A stretch of 11,320 nucleotides of DNA from CAZFBR01 sp035353495 [NCBI: uncultured bacterium] (GCA_964517215.1 CAZFBR010000115.1:1-11320); one strand, 5' to 3'. Positions 1 to 6,118 are shown, counted from the first letter of the stretch. Notes: generated from the letters alone by a model not told the origin. Made by a program: numbers and translations.

Positions 1-22
1 CAATTGGATTTGCGTCACTCAT
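1..22 (-). CDS. Start of cassette 5 gene (partial, runs off the left edge)
   Basis: Only the first seven codons are in the window (MSDANPI). The start is supported by a good ribosome binding site, AAGGAGAG, ending six bases upstream of the ATG, and by position: it begins 29 bases inside the new cassette that opens at the GTTAGGC core of attC4. This short leader is normal for integron cassettes. Function cannot be judged. Confidence 0.6.
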
Positions 23-44
23 ATAATGCTCTCCTTTGTCTCTG

Positions 45-109
45 GCCTAACGATCAGCGCTCTGCGTTGAGCCGCGTCAGCGGCGAAGCGCAGTAGCGCA
101 ATGCTATCC
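45..109 (-). repeat. attC4, recombination site ending cassette 4
   Basis: Read on the - strand it runs from R'' GGATAGC (103-109) to R' GTTAGGC (45-51), 65 bases. R' fits the GTTRRRY consensus exactly. The inner part folds as CTGCG, a 4-base internal loop, GCCGC, a 4-base loop, GCGGC, a 4-base internal loop and CGCAG. It is almost the same as attC3 apart from the R''/L'' arm. R'' differs by one base from the perfect complement of cassette 4's leading GTTATCC, which could reflect decay or reassortment. Confidence 0.82.
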
Positions 110-203
110 GACGCATCCTTTGATTATATATCACTGCCTGACCTCTAGCACATGTAATAGCTAATATACTATATCCAGTACATTATAGCCATACAGTCTT
201 GTG

Positions 204-1667
204 TCATGGACCATCGAGTGTCGGGTTAGCATATGTATGGCGTCTGCGAGTTTCTGCCGGGGACAACTGCCGACGGCTAGTAGGAATTCTGGTAATAGTT
301 GAGGCTCGTCGCATATATTCAGTAATCCAGTCGTTAATAGAAACGGTGTTGCGCTGTCGCATCACATCAAGAAACTCACGATAGACAAAATCATTAGCTG
401 GTTGTCGTTCAATAATGCCACCGTTTGACACATACACACAAAACGGCCCATCTTCGCCATAGCGTATGCTCCAGTCAATATTTCCCTGTTCATCATAGGC
501 ACCGATGCATTTGAGCAGATACAGTCTCCCGCGGCGCGAAGAAACAAGTGTTTTCCATAGTTGTTCTTCATTATTTCCCTGTGTGACGTATGCGCATATT
601 CGGGTATATGCTCCGTCACGAGTGAGATAATACACCGTTTCTTTCGTTTCCTGCCATTCCCATCCGCCGTCAGCCGTAACGACGATGAATTCAGGTACCG
701 GCGTCCCGATCACATTCTGCAGACGGCATGATATGACTTTCGTGATCCGAGCCTGCTCACTATAGGAACAGGCATCGTAATACAGTGAAAGCTTGGCCAG
801 CAAATCGGTGAATGCTGGAGGGATACCAAACTGTGATACATCTGTATCGGGTTGGCGTATCGCGAGTTGTCGTAGAATATATGCTACGTTGATGTAATCA
901 TGCTTTTTCCAGGCATGCTGTAATGCGTTTGTAAGTTGGACCGGGCTGCTGTCCAGGAAACTTAGTGATGTAAGCGGGACCCATCCTGTAAGATAACGTT
1001 CGTGATTAATGAGCGCGAGATTTTCTGCTGTAGCAACGGCAATAACCGTGACTGTATCACCGCGGGTCAATAGACCAGCCGGTGCTCTTGCAGCATAGTG
1101 GTTTGCACGAACATTCAGCGTATTGTCGATACACAAGGCTAGATGGTTATTCCGTGCCGCAGGCTGTTGAAACCATCCTCTCGCTTCAAGTTCCATCGCC
1201 GGTTTAAGCATCTGCCAGCAGCTCGGAGTTTCGTTTCGCATCTCGATCTTAAATTCATCGTTGAAACGGCGACAGTCAGCGGCAAATTGCTGACGGACAA
1301 ATTCAGATTCACCGATAATATCAAGCGCAAGTACCAGCTCACGCCCGACTTCCAACTTATCAAGCGCTAGCCTCGGGGCATCTTTGTTGATATTCTGTCC
1401 CGCTAAGGTCATTAAGGTGTCACTGGCAATGATGGTTTTGATTCGGGAAACCAACGCCTCGGTAACTGGCTCGTGCAATAGCGGCAGACGCGGAGAAAAA
1501 TGAGCTGTGTTCAAAATGTCGGGATAATCTCGATTTGCCTGTGGTGGCGGTGGCGACGGATCATCTGGGGGTTCCGTACAATTCCATCCCATCAGCGCCA
1601 TGGTTAGATATAATGCGAATATCCAGAATATCCCCCATCGCCCGGGGCAATTCATCGGGAAAGTCAA
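204..1667 (-). CDS. Cassette 4 protein: membrane-anchored or exported, with bacterial SH3-like domain
   Basis: The 487-aa product has a hydrophobic segment at residues 11-28, then Cys30 and a proline-rich linker (33-43). It is therefore likely exported or anchored, but the bases of a true lipobox are missing (GWNC). Residues about 183-235 read as a bacterial SH3-like domain: LNVRA, a GLLTRGDTVTVI strand pair and a closing GWVPL. Such domains usually bind cell-wall peptides or act as ligand-binding modules. The rest (240-487) is not recognised. The TTG at 1667 is preferred because AGGA lies eight bases upstream; the in-frame ATG at 1655 has no such site. It fills a 1.7-kb cassette, long for this type of element. 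Transcription from the array promoter would have to cross the inserted IS. No catalytic motif was seen. Confidence 0.8.
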   Translation of the reverse strand: MTFPMNCPGRWGIFWIFALYLTMALMGWNCTEPPDDPSPPPPQANRDYPDILNTAHFSPRLPLLHEPVTEALVSRIKTIIASDTLMTLAGQNINKDAPRLALDKLEVGRELVLALDIIGESEFVRQQFAADCRRFNDEFKIEMRNETPSCWQMLKPAMELEARGWFQQPAARNNHLALCIDNTLNVRANHYAARAPAGLLTRGDTVTVIAVATAENLALINHERYLTGWVPLTSLSFLDSSPVQLTNALQHAWKKHDYINVAYILRQLAIRQPDTDVSQFGIPPAFTDLLAKLSLYYDACSYSEQARITKVISCRLQNVIGTPVPEFIVVTADGGWEWQETKETVYYLTRDGAYTRICAYVTQGNNEEQLWKTLVSSRRGRLYLLKCIGAYDEQGNIDWSIRYGEDGPFCVYVSNGGIIERQPANDFVYREFLDVMRQRNTVSINDWITEYMRRASTITRIPTSRRQLSPAETRRRHTYANPTLDGP

Positions 1668-1748
1668 TCGAATTTTCCTACATACTGAATAGCTGCCAAT
1701 CGCATCACATCACCGCCCTATATTCCGGCTTCATTATCGTCATCGCGA

Positions 1749-1809
1749 GGATAACGATTAGCGCTCTGCGTTGAGCCGCGTGAGCGGCGAAGCGCAGGAG
1801 CGCGAAGTT
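1749..1809 (-). repeat. attC3, main part (split by the insertion sequence)
   Basis: This holds L'', the central hairpin, L' and R' (GTTATCC, 1749-1755) of the attC ending cassette 3. Its first three - strand bases (AAC, 1807-1809) are the target duplication copy. Joined to the seven bases beyond the IS (3615-3621) with one AAC removed, it gives a normal 65-base site beginning GGATAACTTCGCGC, the same length and arrangement as attC4. The match to attC4 through the loop region is nearly complete. Confidence 0.82.
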
Positions 1810-1824
1810 GAGCCTGTAGAAAAA
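1810..1824 (+). repeat. IS left terminal inverted repeat
   Basis: GAGCCTGTAGAAAAA, matching the right end at 14 of 15 positions. It directly follows the GTT target copy. Confidence 0.85.
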
Positions 1825-1849
1825 CCCCCGAGCCGCAGTCAACGCATCC

Positions 1850-1889
1850 ATTGGCACGATTTTATCATACAAATATTATGAGTGCCAAT
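1850..1889 (+). promoter_or_regulatory. Transposase promoter enclosed by a perfect 8-bp inverted repeat
   Basis: TTGGCA at 1851-1856 and TATTAT at 1874-1879 are each one base from the sigma-70 consensus and are 17 bases apart. The promoter sits exactly between ATTGGCAC (1850-1857) and GTGCCAAT (1882-1889). The left arm covers the -35 box and the right arm falls at or just after the expected transcript start. The arms could be an operator, or could fold in read-through RNA entering from outside. The ribosome site GGGAGGG follows at 1894-1900. Confidence 0.65.
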
Positions 1890-1906
1890 CACCGGGAGGG
1901 AATGAA

Positions 1907-3439
1907 ATGGCTCGCTATCGTATTCGCCGTCGACAGCAGATGATCATGGTGCCCGTTAATCTTGACGACCAGCTGCAACTGGGAACATTTGAACATGCCA
2001 TCGATTACATCCTCGACCGGCACATCGATCTTACGGGGTTCGATTGCCGTTATCACAACGACGAGACCGGCCGCCCGGCGTGGGATCCGGCGGTAATGCT
2101 GAAGATCATCCTCTTCGCCTATTCGCGTGGCATTGTCTCATCGCGGTAGATTGCCCGTGCCTGCCAGGAGAACGTCGTCTTCATGGCGTTGTCTGACGAT
2201 TCACGCCCGCATTACACCACGATTGCCGATTTCATCAGCAGCATGGGCGAGCAAGCGCAAAATGTTTTTCGTGACGTGCTCCTGATTTGCTCGGAGCTGG
2301 ATCTTATCGGGGGAGAATTCGTCGCCGTCGACGGCTGCAAGCTTTCCTCGAATGCCGCCAAGGAATGGAGCGGCACCCGCGAGCATCTGCAGCGCAAGCA
2401 GGAAAAGATCGCGCAGGTCATCGCCACCATGCGCAAACGTCACGCCGGGCAGGACAAGTCCGACAGCAAACAGGACGCGGGGCAGGACGCTGCCGATGAC
2501 CGGCTGCCGGAACGGATCAAGAAGTTGGAAAAGAAAGTTGAACGGATCGGCCGTTTTCTGGAAAAGCACGGCGTGCGAATCGGCAATCGCCGTTCGGAGG
2601 TGCAATCCAACATCACCGACCCGGAAAGCGCGAAAATGATATCGAGCCATGGCATGGTTCAGGGTTACAACGGGCTGGCCATGGTCGACGACAAAGCCCA
2701 GGTCATTCTGCATGCCGCCGCCTTTGGCTGCGGGCAGGAATACCGGTTGTTGGATCCGATGCTGGCGGGGACAACCGCCAATTTGGCCGCGGTAGGCTGG
2801 GGCGATGATCCGCTGCGCGGTATAAAGCTGGCGGCGGATACCAACTACCACTCGTTGGATAATTGCAATCGTCTGGCCGAGGCGGGGATTGAGGGTTTCG
2901 TCCCGGATGTTCTGTTCCGGAAGCGGGACCCGCGGTTCGCGGCAATCGCCGATCGGTATCGCACGAATCGCCGGCGCTTGTTCAAGCTGGAAGATTTCCA
3001 TTACGACGCAGCCAACGACAAATACGTCTGCCCGGCGGGGAAGGATTTGCCATTGAGGTTTTCTAAGAAACAAGCCAAATCCTATTCGGTGCGGCAATAT
3101 GGTGCCCGGAAATCTGATTGTCTGCCTTGCGAGCGAAAGGAATCATGCCTGCAAAGGAATGCCCGACGCCGGTGGTTGTCGATCAATCTTGGTCGTGACA
3201 ATTCCGACCACATGAACCGGATGAAAGAACGCATCGACACGCCGTATGGGCGGCTGATGTACAGCCGTCGCATGGGCATCGTCGAGCCGGTGTTCGGTAA
3301 TATCACCGCGGCAAAACGATTGAATCGAATCACATTGCGCGGGCAGATGAAGGCGACAATTCAGTGGATGCTCTATGCTGTCGTGCACAATATCGGCAAG
3401 ATCATGCGTGCTGATTATTCGGGGCTGATGCCCACGTAG
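1907..3439 (+). pseudogene. IS1182-family DDE transposase, interrupted by an in-frame TAG
   Basis: A single frame of 510 codons is broken only by TAG at 2147-2149 (codon 81). The frame is open on both sides and the protein sequence continues sensibly, so this looks like one substitution, possibly of a lysine or glutamine codon. The N-terminal part has the DUF772-type segment (AWDPAVMLKIILFAYSRGI). The rest, restarting at ATG 2183, is 418 aa. It holds the first catalytic Asp (VAVDGCKLS, residue 50), a charged coiled region (66-128), the second Asp (LAADTNYHS, residue 219), a Cys-rich stretch (YVCPAG, then CLPCERKESC) and the Glu in GIVEPVFGNI. GGGAGGG precedes the start. Both catalytic halves remain, so activity would need read-through or internal restart. 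I treat it as a pseudogene. Confidence 0.85.
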
Positions 3440-3599
3440 CCGACGGGCCTACGCGGGTGGCTGCGCCGCGCGGATCGAGGGCCGCGCGAACGCAGCGCTG
3501 CATGGTTCACTTCCTTTGAAGTGATCCGCGCGGTGAAACACGTTACGAACATCGATTAACTTTCCCGCTGCGGGGACGGGATCACTCTGCTGAAACAGC

Positions 3600-3614
3600 T
3601 TTTTCTACAGTCTC
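3600..3614 (-). repeat. IS right terminal inverted repeat
   Basis: Read inward it is GAGACTGTAGAAAAA, matching the left end at 14 of 15 positions. Just inside it GCTG-AAA-CAGC followed by five T (3589-3604) could act as a weak terminator on the + strand, but its stem is only four pairs. Confidence 0.85.
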
Positions 3615-3621
3615 GTTATCC
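3615..3621 (-). repeat. attC3, R'' box cut off by the IS
   Basis: On the - strand this is GGATAAC, the exact complement of cassette 3's leading GTTATCC. It lies six bases beyond the stop codon of the cassette 3 gene, the expected place for an attC to begin. It is separated from its partner arm (1749-1755) by the 1.8-kb IS. Its AAC is the second copy of the target duplication. Confidence 0.78.
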
Positions 3622-3627
3622 GCCGTG

Positions 3628-4044
3628 TCATCGTCGATGTTCTTCCGTGGTTATGTCAGTATCGCCTGTCGCAACCCACACAATTTCAGTTGAACCAAAT
3701 CGATGTTTGTAATACACAGTGCTTACGGTGTACTCACTACCATTTGTTTGATATTGATAGCTGTTGCCCCATGGGTCAGTTGTCGGAACAGATGCAGCAA
3801 ATACGTGTAAATCTTGCCATGTTGCCGGATAACTATCTTGGCCAATCTGCATGCGGTATTGTTCAATGGATTTCTGTATCAGTCGCATCACGTTTCGCGT
3901 TTCATTAAGATTTTCCTTATCCACTCCCGCCATATAATACGCATATCCGCCAACCGCATACCATAGGAAGTAAATCATAGACAGCACCGCCACTGTGACA
4001 AGAGCGGCTCTTATCGCCTGCTTCAATTGTGCTCGCATATCCAT
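3628..4044 (-). CDS. Cassette 3 protein: one membrane helix plus GspG-like (pseudopilin) C-terminal domain
   Basis: The 138-aa product has one hydrophobic helix at about residues 12-38, a helical stretch at 45-68, and a C-terminal part with YPATWQDL (72-79) and DPWGNSYQY (90-98). The last two match the style of the type II secretion major-pseudopilin C-terminal domain, where a DPWGN-type loop is the hallmark. The prepilin cleavage motif (G followed by FTLIE) is absent and the calcium-loop end is not clear. It is therefore a pilin-fold membrane protein, not a standard GspG. It lies alone in its cassette without other secretion genes. A promoter just upstream may give it expression independent of the array promoter. 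An ordinary ribosome site is lacking. Confidence 0.72.
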   Translation of the reverse strand: MDMRAQLKQAIRAALVTVAVLSMIYFLWYAVGGYAYYMAGVDKENLNETRNVMRLIQKSIEQYRMQIGQDSYPATWQDLHVFAASVPTTDPWGNSYQYQTNGSEYTVSTVYYKHRFGSTEIVWVATGDTDITTEEHRR

Positions 4045-4050
4045 TTTTCA

Positions 4051-4080
4051 ATCATAGCATAATCTCTTCATCGCTGTAAG
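4051..4080 (-). promoter_or_regulatory. Cassette-borne promoter for the cassette 3 gene, possibly giving a leaderless mRNA
   Basis: On the - strand CTTACA (4075-4080) lies 18 bases before TATGAT (4051-4056), with TGC just upstream of the hexamer (extended -10). Only six bases separate the -10 box from the ATG at 4044, so the transcript would begin at or beside the start codon. The lack of a Shine-Dalgarno site fits that. The -35 box overlaps the attC2 core by one base. Confidence 0.5.
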
Positions 4081-4143
4081 GATAACGATTAGCGCTCTGC
4101 GGGCGCTGTTGTTTATTGCGCCCGCTGCCGCGCGAAGTTAGCC
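4080..4143 (-). repeat. attC2, recombination site ending cassette 2
   Basis: On the - strand it runs from R'' GGCTAAC (4137-4143) to R' GTTATCC (4080-4086), 64 bases. R'' is the exact complement of the cassette's leading GTTAGCC. The centre forms a perfect 8-bp stem GCGGGCGC/GCGCCCGC around an 11-base A-rich loop. Arms L'' TTCGCGC and L' GCGCTAA match the other sites. Confidence 0.87.
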
Positions 4144-4162
4144 AACGTTATTCTCAACGTTA

Positions 4163-4624
4163 TCATTGGGCAGATATATACTCAGCCACGCGATAGTGCG
4201 ACTGCACCATCATCAGCAAATGGTGTAGTACACGAAATATCGTATAGTGGACAACTAAAAACAGTAAGGCAAATCCAACCGCAATCGATACCCTTTTGAT
4301 AAATCCGACGGTCTGCCTTTTTAGATATACGAAGATGCAGACTACTAATGCGATTATGCATGTATGCCCTATACAGTCTAATATCTCAATGAGTAGAAAA
4401 TACCAACTTGGTGTTTCTGCAGAGCAGGCTAATATAAACGCGGGATAATGTATCAAACCAAAGAGCGGCACAAGCTGGCCAACTAGAAAGTACACAATGG
4501 TGCCTAGCGTTACTGCAGTTAACACGAGACGGATAGGCATAAAAGTAATAAACCCCATGCGACTCACTCGTTCTCCACTGCCAAGACAACCGACAGCTTC
4601 AATATTCTCATCGTTCGTTTTCAT
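4163..4624 (-). CDS. Cassette 2 protein: small integral membrane protein, unknown function
   Basis: The 153-aa product has three strongly hydrophobic segments, at about 30-56, 76-100 and 112-132, separated by short basic loops (LKRQTVGFIKR, 101-111). The first 25 residues are polar and probably cytoplasmic. No enzyme or transporter motif was seen and the family is not recognised. The start ATG lies 12 bases after the attC1 core, with only a weak AGTGA-type ribosome site. The stop is about 20 bases before attC2, so the gene fills the 557-bp cassette. Base composition is clearly lower in GC than the right half of the window, consistent with acquisition from elsewhere. Expression is likely from the array promoter through cassette 1. 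Confidence 0.75.
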   Translation of the reverse strand: MKTNDENIEAVGCLGSGERVSRMGFITFMPIRLVLTAVTLGTIVYFLVGQLVPLFGLIHYPAFILACSAETPSWYFLLIEILDCIGHTCIIALVVCIFVYLKRQTVGFIKRVSIAVGFALLFLVVHYTIFRVLHHLLMMVQSHYRVAEYISAQ

Positions 4625-4636
4625 ATCATCACTTAA

Positions 4637-4699
4637 GGCTAACGATTAGCGCCCTGCGGGCGCTGATTCACCGGCGCCCGCAGCGGCGCGAAGTTCGCT
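4637..4699 (-). repeat. attC1, recombination site ending cassette 1
   Basis: On the - strand it runs from R'' AGCGAAC (4693-4699) to R' GTTAGCC (4637-4643), 63 bases. R'' complements exactly the GTTCGCT at the attI junction. The centre is a perfect 8-bp stem GCGGGCGC/GCGCCCGC with a 10-base loop. The cassette 1 reading frame runs through nearly all of this site. Confidence 0.87.
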
Positions 4700-5182
4700 C
4701 TTCATTGGTCTGTGCTCTCTGGTCTGTCTTGCTTCTTTTCCAGGTTCCGCGGGCAGTGCGGCAAACAGACTGTCAAATTGGTTTCTCGTTTCTGGCGGAA
4801 GATCCTCGTAAGTCACATAGACTTTTTTAGTGGAAAGAAACTCCATTAAATCATTAGATGCTGAATCAACTCGTAAATATTCGTTCGCAGGAACGGAAAG
4901 CCCTAATATAAGTCCTCCGTCGCTTAAAAAGAAGGCGTGAGCATGTTCATCTACCGTTTTGCTACGCCAATAGACACAGTAAGCCTCACTAAGGTGAAGA
5001 CAGCAGTATCGGATTAGTTCTTTGTCACTCTTCAAAATGAGTTTCGGCGAATCCGCGTAAGCAGGAATCCAGTATTCATCGGCACTTTCTTCCCGCAGGG
5101 GCATATATCGATCCAAGAATCTATTGATTAGTTCTTCGGATCGTTGGTTAGCCAAAGCATAAATGTCAGCATATTCCGGCAT
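4646..5182 (-). CDS. Cassette 1 protein: unrecognised soluble protein whose C-terminus is encoded by attC1
   Basis: The 178-aa product has no signal or membrane segment. It opens MPEYADIYALANQRS and holds ESADEYWIPAYADSP (32-46), VYWRS (70-74), FFLSDGGLILGLSV (84-97) and a VYVTYEDLPPETRNQF segment (121-136). The general look is that of cytoplasmic hypothetical proteins common in integron arrays (an impression from memory, not a search), and no function can be given. GAGGAA seven bases before the ATG is a good ribosome site. As the first cassette, nearest the promoter, it should be the best expressed. The last 17 residues (from SELRAAAGAG) are translated from the recombination site and the stop is the TAA in its L' arm. 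A one-base slip upstream would have ended it at a TGA just before attC1, so the native end may have been lost. Confidence 0.72.
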   Translation of the reverse strand: MPEYADIYALANQRSEELINRFLDRYMPLREESADEYWIPAYADSPKLILKSDKELIRYCCLHLSEAYCVYWRSKTVDEHAHAFFLSDGGLILGLSVPANEYLRVDSASNDLMEFLSTKKVYVTYEDLPPETRNQFDSLFAALPAEPGKEARQTREHRPMKSELRAAAGAGESAPAGR

Positions 5183-5193
5183 ATCATTTCCTC

Positions 5194-5241
5194 AGCGAAC
5201 TTTCTTATTGTACGCGTTGGTGTAGTAACGGTCACAGAATT
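5194..5241 (-). other. attI region and attI/cassette 1 junction
   Basis: The junction is AAAG^TTCGCT on the - strand, cut between 5200 and 5199. It resembles the AAAG^TT end of the class 1 attI. The cassette side is proved by complementarity to the R'' of attC1. Upstream, CCAAC (about 5216-5220) could be the partner of the simple site, 15 bases from the GTT. A further CGTTAC lies nearby. The outer integrase-binding repeats are not defined. Confidence 0.65.
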
Positions 5242-5271
5242 ATTATACCACAGAAAGGCGACGGCTGCCAT
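5242..5271 (-). promoter_or_regulatory. Cassette-array promoter (Pc)
   Basis: A perfect TATAAT (5242-5247) is preceded by TGG (5248-5250), an extended -10 element. ATGGCA (5266-5271) is a fair -35 box at 18 bases. It points into the cassettes, about 60 bases before the first start codon, and lies between integrase and attI, where chromosomal integrons carry Pc. A 10-base part on the + strand (TATACCACAG, 5244-5253) recurs at 5392-5401 with a weaker box. Confidence 0.75.
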
Positions 5272-5416
5272 GATTTTCTGAAGACAGTAAAAGTTACTAT
5301 AAATTGCTGGCATTAGTGTTGTGCAAGTGGTACAATTGCATGGAAGGAGGTCGAAATCGAGCGGACCCGGATAGTGCTCCGATAGGCGTATGCTATACCA
5401 CAGTGGGATAGTAACT

Positions 5417-6035
5417 ATGGGACGAGCACTTTCGCTTGATGAACGGACGGCGGTAGGCAATTTCCTCGTCAGCAAGCACTCTGTGGCCAGTGAAAAAGTG
5501 AAATTCTACCTGTATTGGATTGACCTGTTTCTCCGGCAGGCGTGCCGGCAAGGGGAACAAAGACCGGCAGACGGTGCTGCCCGCATCGCTGCGCCCGGAC
5601 TGGGAACGCCACCTGGGCAAGGTGCGCCGGGTTTTCGACCGCGACCGGCAGCGCAATGTGCCAGGGGTCGAGCTCCCCTACGCGCTTGACCGCAAGTATC
5701 CCAATGCCGGCAAGGAATGGCCCTGGTTTTGGGCTTTTCCCGCCTTGAGCATGGCTATTGACCCGCGCTCGGGCATACTCCGGCGGCCCGGTTTCAATCC
5801 CGAAACTTTCCGGAAGCACTTCCACGTGGCGATGCGGGCGGCGGGCATCGGCAAGTTTGCCACGGTACACGCGCTGCGGCATTCATTCGCCACGCACCTT
5901 CTGGAAAACGGGTACGACATCCGCGCCATTCAGGACCTGCTCGGGCATACAGATGTCCGCACGACGATGATCTACACCCATGTCGCCGCGAAGAACCGCC
6001 TGGGTGTGCGCTCGCCGCTCGACGCGCCTGCCTGA
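5417..6035 (+). pseudogene. intI: Integron integrase remnant (internal deletion and frameshift)
   Basis: The first part, from ATG 5417, reads MGRALSLDERTAVGNFLVSK and continues to [10 protein letters not shown], a typical N-terminal core-binding helix pair. The frame then jumps at about 5535-5550 to the conserved GKGNKDR strand and the complete C-terminal catalytic half (TTG 5520 onward, 171 aa). That half has the integron-specific insertion ([17 protein letters not shown], 54-70), [10 protein letters not shown] (His117, Arg120), LGHTD (His143) and MIYTHV (Tyr152). The first catalytic Arg box and most of the N-terminal domain are gone: 619 bp remain where about 1 kb is usual. The joint lies in the near repeat CCGGCAGG/CCGGCAAG, suggesting deletion between short repeats. 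It should be inactive. TGGTACAAT (5328-5336) could be its own extended -10 box, but no convincing -35 is seen. Confidence 0.87.
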
Positions 6036-6118
6036 GCATCATTGCGCTGCAGTCACCGGCGCGCCGCCAGCCCGTCGGACGGGTTGCCTTGCCGGCGCTG
6101 CTATGGTAGATATCCTGT

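Larger units (their letters stand above)
1810..3614 (+). mobile_element. IS1182-family insertion sequence inserted in attC3
   Basis: The element is 1805 bp, bounded by imperfect 15-bp terminal inverted repeats (GAGCCTGTAGAAAAA on the left, GAGACTGTAGAAAAA on the right read inward, 14 of 15 identical). Both sides are flanked by GTT (1807-1809 and 3615-3617), consistent with a 3-bp target duplication. Removing the IS and one GTT restores a normal attC, which confirms the ends. It carries one transposase reading frame on the + strand, broken by a stop codon. The 175 bases after the transposase hold no gene but contain inverted repeats: TCACTTC/GAAGTGA around a CTTT loop, and CCCG/CGGG. The family call rests on the protein's domain order. 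Confidence 0.9.
1..6035. mobile_element. Chromosomal-type integron: decayed integrase, attI/Pc and at least five cassettes
   Basis: The layout is that of an integron: an integrase remnant on the + strand, a promoter and attachment region next to it, then a divergent row of - strand genes each followed by a 63-65 bp palindromic attC-like site. The four sites share the L'-R' arm (GCGCTAATCGTTA or close) and, apart from attC4, the L'' arm (TTCGCGC), but differ in their central loops. Cassette ends were set by the rule that a cassette's leading GTTNNNN core should complement the R'' box of its own attC. This holds for cassette 1 (GTTCGCT/AGCGAAC), 2 (GTTAGCC/GGCTAAC) and 3 (GTTATCC/GGATAAC), and for 4 with one mismatch (GTTATCC/GGATAGC). 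The array continues past the left edge. That it is chromosomal rather than plasmid-borne is inferred from the lack of transposon or resistance genes. Confidence 0.85.

Noticed and set aside
2147-2149. TAG as a sign of a recoded genome
   Set aside because: No other gene in the window has an internal TAG, and the window's genes end in TGA, TAA or TAG, so one substitution in a decaying IS is simpler.
2201-3097. 298-aa open frame on the - strand inside the IS
   Set aside because: It is antisense to the conserved transposase. IS1182-family elements carry one gene, and no motif was seen.
45-4699. Repeated palindromes taken as a CRISPR array or REP/BIME elements
   Set aside because: Spacing is hundreds of bases with genes between, and the matching R''/cassette-start pairs are explained only by attC sites.
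5261-5340. LexA (SOS) box controlling the integrase
   Set aside because: No CTGT-N8-ACAG arrangement was found. CTGAAGACAG (5278-5287) has the wrong spacing.
5128-5475. 115-aa open frame on the - strand across the attI/Pc region
   Set aside because: It covers the promoter, the attI junction and the start of cassette 1 in another frame, and its sequence has no family likeness.
5390-5689. 99-aa frame as an independent small protein
   Set aside because: Only its first 50 residues are meaningful (integrase N-terminus). The rest is the integrase C-terminal half read out of frame.
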